From positions 62,001 through 126,000 of the forward strand of contig JAHYIO010000039.1 in the NCBI GenBank assembly GCA_020543525.1: 64,000 bases of DNA. Reading direction: 5' to 3'. The first letter of the stretch is position 1, and each line of letters opens with the position of its first letter. Under the pieces are notes generated by a model, which did no database searches, was not told where the DNA came from, and was given only the letters and a program-made list of their open reading frames with translations. Made by a program: the position numbers and the translations under genes. Of the stretch, positions 58,110-64,000 are shown piece after piece. This DNA comes from Coriolopsis trogii. Taxonomy: Eukaryota; Basidiomycota; Agaricomycetes; Polyporales; Polyporaceae.

Positions 58110-58862
58110 GGTGCCGGTTCTTCACGTGAAGCACTATGGCAAGAACCTGACGGAATACTGATGCAGGGAAGAGGCTCGGTCGGTTTTTAGTTACCGTAGA
58201 ACCCTGCCCACGCCATCACACCAGCAAAGCATGCGTCTTGTGCCCAGTACGGAGACCCGCACCCGCGTGCCCCGACCCATCGGCTTCATGACAGCTGTAG
58301 TAGAGCCGACACCGGGATGTCAACGCGGTCTCATGCGGCGAGTGAACGCTAGGTGAGTTCACAACACGTCCCGAGTAGTTCTCGAGGGGTCTGAGGTTTT
58401 GGGTTTGCCAGGTGCGACGATGCTTCCATGGTAAATGTATGAGTATCCGCATGATCAAGCGATGGTAAGTCTTTAAGCGCGAGCGTTCGTAGAATCGCTG
58501 AGGTGAGTACTAGTCCAGAGTCTGAGATGTGATCAACGATGGTTAGCGGGTCACCATGGAAGGTCGGTTTTATGGCGAGGAAGACTCTCCCCTGCTGCAT
58601 CATCAATGGATTTTGGCCCCGGGTCATCGGGCGAACTTGAGGTGCGTGGTCGTCAGAAAGAGCTTCTGAACACGCTGGGCGAGTAGATTCTTGTACCCAC
58701 GTCTAACGATAGACATATAGAAAACTCGCCTACTGGTTCCTCAGTGCCTAGACATGGAAGTATTCTGATGTCTTTACCATCATACTAGTATCCGGAAGAA
58801 GAGCTTAAGACTTCATGCGGCAACCTTTGACAGGTATGGGACATCCCAGCGGCATCGGAGGA
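58110..58862. other. Intergenic region upstream of the secreted-protein gene
   Basis: About 750 bp without a supported gene; minus-strand frames at 58216-58458 and 58349-58627 show no motif. It must contain the promoter of the gene at 58958. Confidence 0.45.
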
Positions 58863-58870
58863 ATATATAT
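58863..58870 (+). promoter_or_regulatory. TATA box of the secreted-protein gene
   Basis: TATATATA 88 bp before the start codon, at a normal fungal distance. It lies inside an arm-matched GGAAT...ATTCC sequence. Confidence 0.55.
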
Positions 58871-58957
58871 ACCACGGATTCCACCAGGGTGAAGAGGCAG
58901 CAGGTCTACCGACTGCACCCCCTCGCTCACTCAGCTTCATTGCTCAGAACACATACG

Positions 58958-59370
58958 ATGCGCTTCTCAACCCCAGCTCTCACATACTACCTCGCCTCCG
59001 CACTCGCGCTCGTGCTCGCCCCGCAGGCAGCGTACGCCGGCATCACAGCGTTCAGCGGCGACACCTGCAATGGCGACGTCGGGCTGAACGTCCCTTGTGA
59101 CGGCTCGTGCCACCAGTTTGGCGGGCGGCACTCCTTCCGCGTACGTGATGTCACGATCATCTCTGGAGTCTCGTGTTCACTTTGCACATGCACGTCCAGG
59201 TCGACGGCGGGTCGGGCAACCACTGCGTGACGATGTTCGTGGACTCTGGTTGCCCCAGTGGAGGCCAAGGGTTCACGTTCCAAAACGAGGACGGCGGCTG
59301 CCAGAACGTGAACACGGGCACAGACATCGAGTCCTTCCTCTGTGCGCCGAACAACGTGTGCATCCTCTGA
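58958..59370 (+). CDS. Small secreted cysteine-rich protein, 117 aa
   Basis: Exons 58958-59140 and 59200-59370. A clear signal peptide, MRFSTPALTYYLASALALVL ending near QAAYA, is followed by a mature part of about 90 residues with eight cysteines (TCNGD, PCDGSCHQF, HCVTM, GCPSG, GCQNV, LCAPNNVCIL). It should be exported and held by disulfide bonds. No known domain. It fits the shape of fungal effector-like or signalling small secreted proteins. The gene sits alone in a repeat-rich interval, bracketed by the two repeat copies at 57290 and 59560, and has its own TATA box. Confidence 0.8.
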
Positions 59371-59559
59371 GCTCGACACAGCTGCTCGTGTCGATAATGC
59401 CCGTTTTGATGCTTTGTAGGAAAGGTCGGTAAGATGTTTGCTGCAGCCCGGCGCCCGCTGACACTTGTCTGTTCAGGTTGTTTGCGAAATAAGCGAGTGC
59501 AATATGGCAGCTATAGCAGAGATTGTACCGGGATTGGTACAGAGGAATTGACGAATGCC

Positions 59560-60000
59560 ATTATGGTTGTGGATAGCTCAAGTGGGCGCACGTGAAGAAC
59601 ATGAACGTCGCGCTTCGAGGAAGGGCAGACGGGGGTACACCGTTCAGGCCTCCTATCAATTCTCGACTCATCAGGTCGAAGCCAGAGCCAAAACCGTACC
59701 GTACCGTATGTGTGTGATATGTATGCATGTGTATGTGTGTGTACCCATCGCTGTCGCTCCCAATCGTAACTACACCAGGCTCTGCATGAATGTGAGTGGG
59801 AGCATAAAACACTGTCCGGGGCGTCCGTCTGTCTATGGCTAGTAATACAGTCAGTGGCCACCCGGAGCATCACGAGCGAGAGCGTGGACAAGGAGCGCGC
59901 CCCCGTCGCACCAGCCGCTCGCCCGAAACCCCTGGCCGGTCTATACGCGAATAGAATAGATGATATGTGCCTTCACTGCATGCCGCATACGGGGGGACAT
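59560..60000 (+). repeat. Dispersed repeat, copy 2
   Basis: Partner of the copy at 57290-57730. It also contains CA/TG-rich runs (GTATGTGTGTGATATGTATG, about 59707-59726). Neither copy encodes a recognised protein. Confidence 0.65.
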
Positions 60001-60332
60001 GTACGTATCATGTTGCAGAACAGAGACGGTCCCCCCACCGATGACGACGGACGGACGAAGGGAGACGGTCCCGGAGCGGGTCAGGAGCAGAGCAGAGCAG
60101 AGCACAGTGAGTTGGCATGCGCGCGCGTGTATGTGTATGTGTCGACCGACCCAGTCCGTGTGGCCTGCGCATGCACCGCGTACTCGGTATCCGTACCCGT
60201 ATCCATATCCGGCACATCGCACAGATCGCACAACGCCCAAAACGCACTGTGCAGACGACGGCCGGGAAAGTGAGGAGGCGCGGTCGGTTCAGGTCCACTA
60301 TAGACGTCAAGTGGAAAGCCCTCCCCGCTCTC

Positions 60333-62478
60333 TCACACCCCGCCCCCGCCCCCGCCCCCGCGCTCGGCCTCGCCCAAGGCGGCGACCTTACCGACGACGA
60401 ACGGGCCCTCGACCGGGATCGAATGCACGCTGTCCGTGATGTGCCGCCACGCGCCCACGATCGTCCGTCCGCCGACGACGTACCCCCTGAACACGTACGT
60501 GTCGTCCCTAGCCACCGTCCCCTCCCCGTCCGCGTTCGCGTCGAGCCCAAGGCCGGGGTCGGGCACGGGCGCGCGGACGAGCACGACGAGGCCGTCCCAG
60601 GGCCGCACGCGGCCGTAGATCCGAAAGTCGCGCCACGCGCGTGCGTACTTTGTCGGTGTCTGGGAGGGGGGACAAGAGTGTGTGTGTGTGGAGGGGGGGG
60701 AGGAGGGAGGAGAGACGAGCGGAGCACCCGGGTGAGCGCGCTGCAGACACCGACGGCGACGACGACGAGCACAGAACGCGGACGCACCTCTCCCGTGACG
60801 ATCACGTCCGTCACCTCCCTCTCCTCCGTCCCTCGCCCGTCCCGCGCGTCCCTGCCCGCGCCAAACGTGTCGTACACGTACTCCTCGCCCGCCGCCCCGC
60901 CCGCCCTCCTCCGGATCCGGAGCGTACCCTCGTGCCGATCCGCATGGACAGCATACGCGCCGGGAAAGTCGCGCGGGAGGTACGCGTTCATGATCCCCTC
61001 GTCGAACAGGTCGCCCGCGCCCCCGGCCGCGTCCCTGTACGTCGGCAGCGCGCGCGCAGGGCTCACGCAGTGGTGCTCGCGCAGCGTAAAGTAGACCGGG
61101 TTCGACGCGATCGAGACCAGCGGCGCCTCCAGCTCGCGCGTGAACGTGCTCGAGTGGACCGCGCGCAGGTGGTCGTCGATGTCCGGGTCCTGGAGAGCGC
61201 GGACACGCGCCCCCTCGTCAGCACTCGCTCGGGAGGAACCGCCGCAGACGCGAGGGGACTCACCAGGAAACGGCCGGCCCACATGCCGTCGAGCGAGCCC
61301 GGGGTGTACGCCGGCCTGCGAGAGCGGACGGTGCCGTCCCAAGGGTTGTAGCACCCCGTCCAGCGCGCCCAGTCGTCCTCCTGCTGTGAGCTGGGACCGT
61401 CCTCTGCACGCTCGCGACCGGGCTCACCCTCATCATCGTGGTCAGAGATCCACATGCCACGTGCGGGCGGCCGCGCGGCGCGCAGTTCGCCAAAGTCGAC
61501 ATAGTCCGCGACGGTGGGGCCGCCGACGCCGAGCTGGTCGGCCTCGGCGCGGTCTGCGGGGATGAGGTCGGCGGGGTACTCTTGGGACTGGTGCTCGAGG
61601 AGGGCGACGTAGATGAGCTTGGCGACGAGGCCTATGGGGGGCTCGGCGATGGTGATGGAGTGCGCGTAGTGGGGAAAGGTGTGCTGGACGTAGCCCGGTT
61701 CGCGGTACTGGGGATAGCTGCCGTGCGGGGTGAGGGCGGAGTGGTCACGGTACGTGTCTGGGGGGGCGGAGAGGGGGAAATGGAAGTGGTTGTCGGGGGC
61801 GAGGAAGGGGGGATAGCGGAAGTTGTAGACGGCGTAAGGACGTACGAGGTACTGCAGGCATGCGCGGTGATCGTCTGAATGGGACGCGAGCCTCTCTGTG
61901 CGACGGAGGAGGAGGGTGAGTGAGGGAGAGGTGAGGGAGAGGAAGAGGGACGCACGTGGGGTAAGAGTGAGCCAGTAAACCCAAAGAGCGAACGCGTTCT
62001 CTGCATTCTCCGCGGGCCAGTTGTAGGTGACTTCCCTTCCAGCCCAGAGCCTGTGAAGGATGTATCGTTCGAGGTAGTCGGGTACGCCTGCCCATTCTAG
62101 GTGAGCGGCATTGCGGCCATCGTTCTCGACGCAGAGGATGAAGGCTGTGTACAAGTCAGCGAGGAGGGTGGGAGAGGAGATGTCTCCGCGACGGAAGTGG
62201 TTGAGAGCGCGAGAGTAGGCGACGAGCTGTGCGGCATGTGCGAAGGCGAGAGGGACGTTGTGGGGTTGTCTGCGGCGGGGGGCGCGAGAGTCAAAGAGGG
62301 CGCGGAAGATGCGAGCGTAGAGATGGACGTTGCGGGTGGACGAGAGGGAGAGGTAGATGCGTTTGCTCGTGGAGAGGAGCGGGACGAGCTGGGCGGGTGG
62401 GCCGAGGGGGTTGAGGAGGGCGAGGTGGTAGGCGACGTGCTCGAGGACTTCTGGGGGCAGGGTGGAGAAGCGGGGCAT
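60333..62478 (-). CDS. F-box-like protein, 647 aa
   Basis: Exons 61264-62478, 60788-61189 and 60333-60659. The N-terminus MPRFSTLPPEVLEHVAYHLA is an F-box start, with LLSTSKRIYLSLSS further on. The long body is typical of a mushroom F-box family without known repeats: EWAGVPDYLERYILHRLWAG, ALWVYWLTLTPRASLFLSLT, EPPIGLVAKLIYVALLEHQS, WTGCYNPWDGTVRSRRPAYT, GMWAGRFL, EGIMNAYLPRDFPGAYAV, and VGAWRHITDSVHSIPVEGPF near the end. It ends in a glycine run. It probably acts as a substrate receptor of an SCF ubiquitin ligase; target unknown. The second intron (60660-60787) is 128 nt, GC-rich and simple in sequence. Confidence 0.75.
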
Positions 62479-63509
62479 GAATGGGGCCCGAGGGGGTGGC
62501 CAGAGAGGGGGGAGGGGGAGGATGGGAGGGGGCCATGGGTGGGGTGGCTAAGTATAAGTAGAAGCGGGGATTGGGAGAGGCCGAGTGTGCAGTCGTCGAG
62601 TCTCTGCCTGCCTCTGCGATGAGCAGCCCCTGCTCGTGGCCGACTTCCGGATTGGGCGACGGAGTTATCGTCCATTACGGCACTTTGATCGGCCTCTTGC
62701 TCGTCCTCGTCGCCTACCTTCGCGGGAGTCGCCCACTGCCATGTCCATCTACACTCGCAGCTCGCTCGGTCCAGACCCCGTCCTCGCACGCCGTCTCTGC
62801 ACTTCCACCTATCCTCCTCCCAGCCACCGTCGGCGACGCCTGTCCCCAACCGCTGTCAATGTCGGAGCTCTAATCCCGCCTCTGCGCTGTGAACGTCTCG
62901 TCATCGTCCCGGCAAGCGTCGTCCTCGTCTCCCGCATCGCGCATCGCATCCTCTCCCGGCGACTACCCGGCGCTCCGGTCCTCATTTACACATCCGTCCC
63001 TACGTTTCCGACACCGACTGCGCGCTCCGTCGTCCGCTGTCTCTGTCCAATGACCTCGGCCGCAACCGCAACACGAACGTGCTCTCGATCTCTCCCTGCC
63101 GTCGACGCTCATGCACAGTCCTCATTCCCCTACTCCTGCCGTCCCTCGCCTGTCACGCCCTTGATGATTTCCCCTTCAAGCCCCCGCACATCGCTCACCT
63201 CTCCCTACCTAGCAGCGCTCTGTGCGGGAGTAGATCGACATCGACATCGACACCACTCGGACCACGATGCGCGCCACGCCACCGCCCTGCCACACCCTGT
63301 ATCGCATGTGCATGTCCACCAGTGAGCGGCGCACCTATCTGCGAAACCTTGTACGCGTGCCGGCTTGTCACTCTCAGCTCGCTCGCCCATCCCACCGCCT
63401 GGGCACGACCCTCCCAGTGGAGTTTCCGCGGCCCTCGCAGACGGGCAACCTACAAGGCAAGTATCGCTCCCCATCGCCATAAGAAGACGTCTCCAGCCTT
63501 CCCCGCAGC
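62479..63509. other. Poorly defined region at the right end
   Basis: GC-rich, so long open frames occur by chance on both strands (for example 62585-63325 plus). A frame starting MSIYTRSSLGPDPVLARRLC at 62742 could be the first exon of a rightward gene, but no conserved motif supports it. Confidence 0.3.
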
Positions 63510-64000
63510 CCGTGGGCCGAGGACAGCATTTCCAACTCGTACCCTTCTCCGTCGATACGGGCTATTCCTGGGGGTCGTATTACGTCTCTCTTATCGCTCC
63601 ACCCCCCTTGGCCCCTGGGGTCTTGCAGTCTGAGACCTGCCTGCTCCTTCGTCCACGCAGCGGACTACCACCGACCCGTTCCACTCTAGCACTCGTCAAG
63701 TGCACGGTTTCGCATGACCTCACCACTCGTCCTCGTGCTGTTCCGTACGTCGACCCGGTCAGAGTCCGAGCACTGCATCGCGCGTGCCTGCCATCTCTCA
63801 CTCACGTCCAAGTAGCTTCCGGGGTTGTGCGCGCATACCTGTGCCAGCTGGACGGTACAGGACAACGAGACTCCTTCCAATCGGTCGCCTTCTTGGCCGG
63901 CACCTACCCATCGACCCAGTGCACCCTGACCGCCGAACAAGCACCCACCATCTCGTCAACGCGTGCGCTCCGCTCTCCACGTTGGCCGTCGACCACCTCC
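63510..64000 (+). CDS. Possible partial coding exon running off the window
   Basis: From 63510 to the window edge one frame has no stop for about 163 codons (starts PVGRGQHFQLVPFSVDTGYS). It can be joined to the upstream frame RRRATYK by a GC-AG intron (GCAAGT donor at about 63458, acceptor at 63509). No family is recognised; SVDTGYSWG only faintly recalls an aspartic-protease active site. High GC makes a chance frame possible. Confidence 0.25.

Noticed and set aside
57290..60000. The repeat pair as long terminal repeats of a retrotransposon
   Set aside because: No reverse transcriptase, gag or integrase frame lies between the copies, no primer-binding site is seen, and the ends do not form clear TG...CA borders.
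62097..62849. Minus-strand frame of 250 codons overlapping the start of the F-box gene
   Set aside because: It overlaps the well-supported F-box frame on the same strand and is low-complexity Ser/Pro sequence.

Overview
This window is nuclear DNA from a filamentous basidiomycete, most probably an Agaricomycete (mushroom or wood-decay fungus). The reasons are a GC-rich, gene-dense layout, 50-60 nt GT-AG introns that split almost every gene, FunK1-type kinase pieces, several F-box proteins, and protein families with a basidiomycete look such as DUF1688/Urc4. No ribosomal RNA, tRNA, CRISPR array or intact transposon was seen. Gene models were spliced by hand from the sequence; exon ends are given where the reading frame and a known family motif agree.

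Layout. 0.1-9.7 kb: recyclin-1 (F-box plus exocyst-like), a small conserved protein, an Ecm11-like protein, a hot-dog thioesterase, a METTL16-type U6 snRNA m6A methyltransferase with an 11-nt microexon, and a basic protein of unknown function. 9.7-11.5 kb: gene-poor, holding a diverged duplication. 11.5-16.4 kb: two membrane proteins transcribed apart, then a tandem pair of miniature FunK1 kinase remnants. 16.5-24.7 kb: ATG7, an FAD monooxygenase and a membrane-anchored histidine acid phosphatase. 24.7-39.7 kb: mainly housekeeping genes (DGK1, NOG1, eIF3e, MPDU1, RAD6, HIS2), with two paralogues of an unrecognised family at 31.1 and 38.7 kb. 39.8-42.9 kb: two F-box-like genes in tandem, both 395 aa. 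43.6-52.6 kb: ETF-ubiquinone oxidoreductase, a GPH/sucrose-type transporter, URC4 and the mitochondrial ferredoxin YAH1. 54.3-64 kb: an MCT-like transporter with long introns, a repeat-rich stretch carrying a small secreted cysteine-rich protein, a large F-box protein, and a poorly defined end.

The genes do not form a single pathway. Mitochondrial redox functions (ETF-QO, Yah1), trafficking and lipid functions (recyclin-1, Dgk1, Mpdu1), RNA, ribosome and translation functions (METTL16, Nog1, eIF3e), and protein modification (Rad6, F-box proteins, Atg7) lie side by side, as is usual in a fungal chromosome arm. Many neighbours converge with very short gaps: 38 bp between the thioesterase and METTL16 stop codons, about 100-185 bp elsewhere. 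Others share short divergent promoters. The most unusual parts are the mini-FunK1 pair, the unnamed paralogue family, the diverged duplication at 10-11 kb and the repeat pair that brackets the secreted-protein gene near 59 kb.
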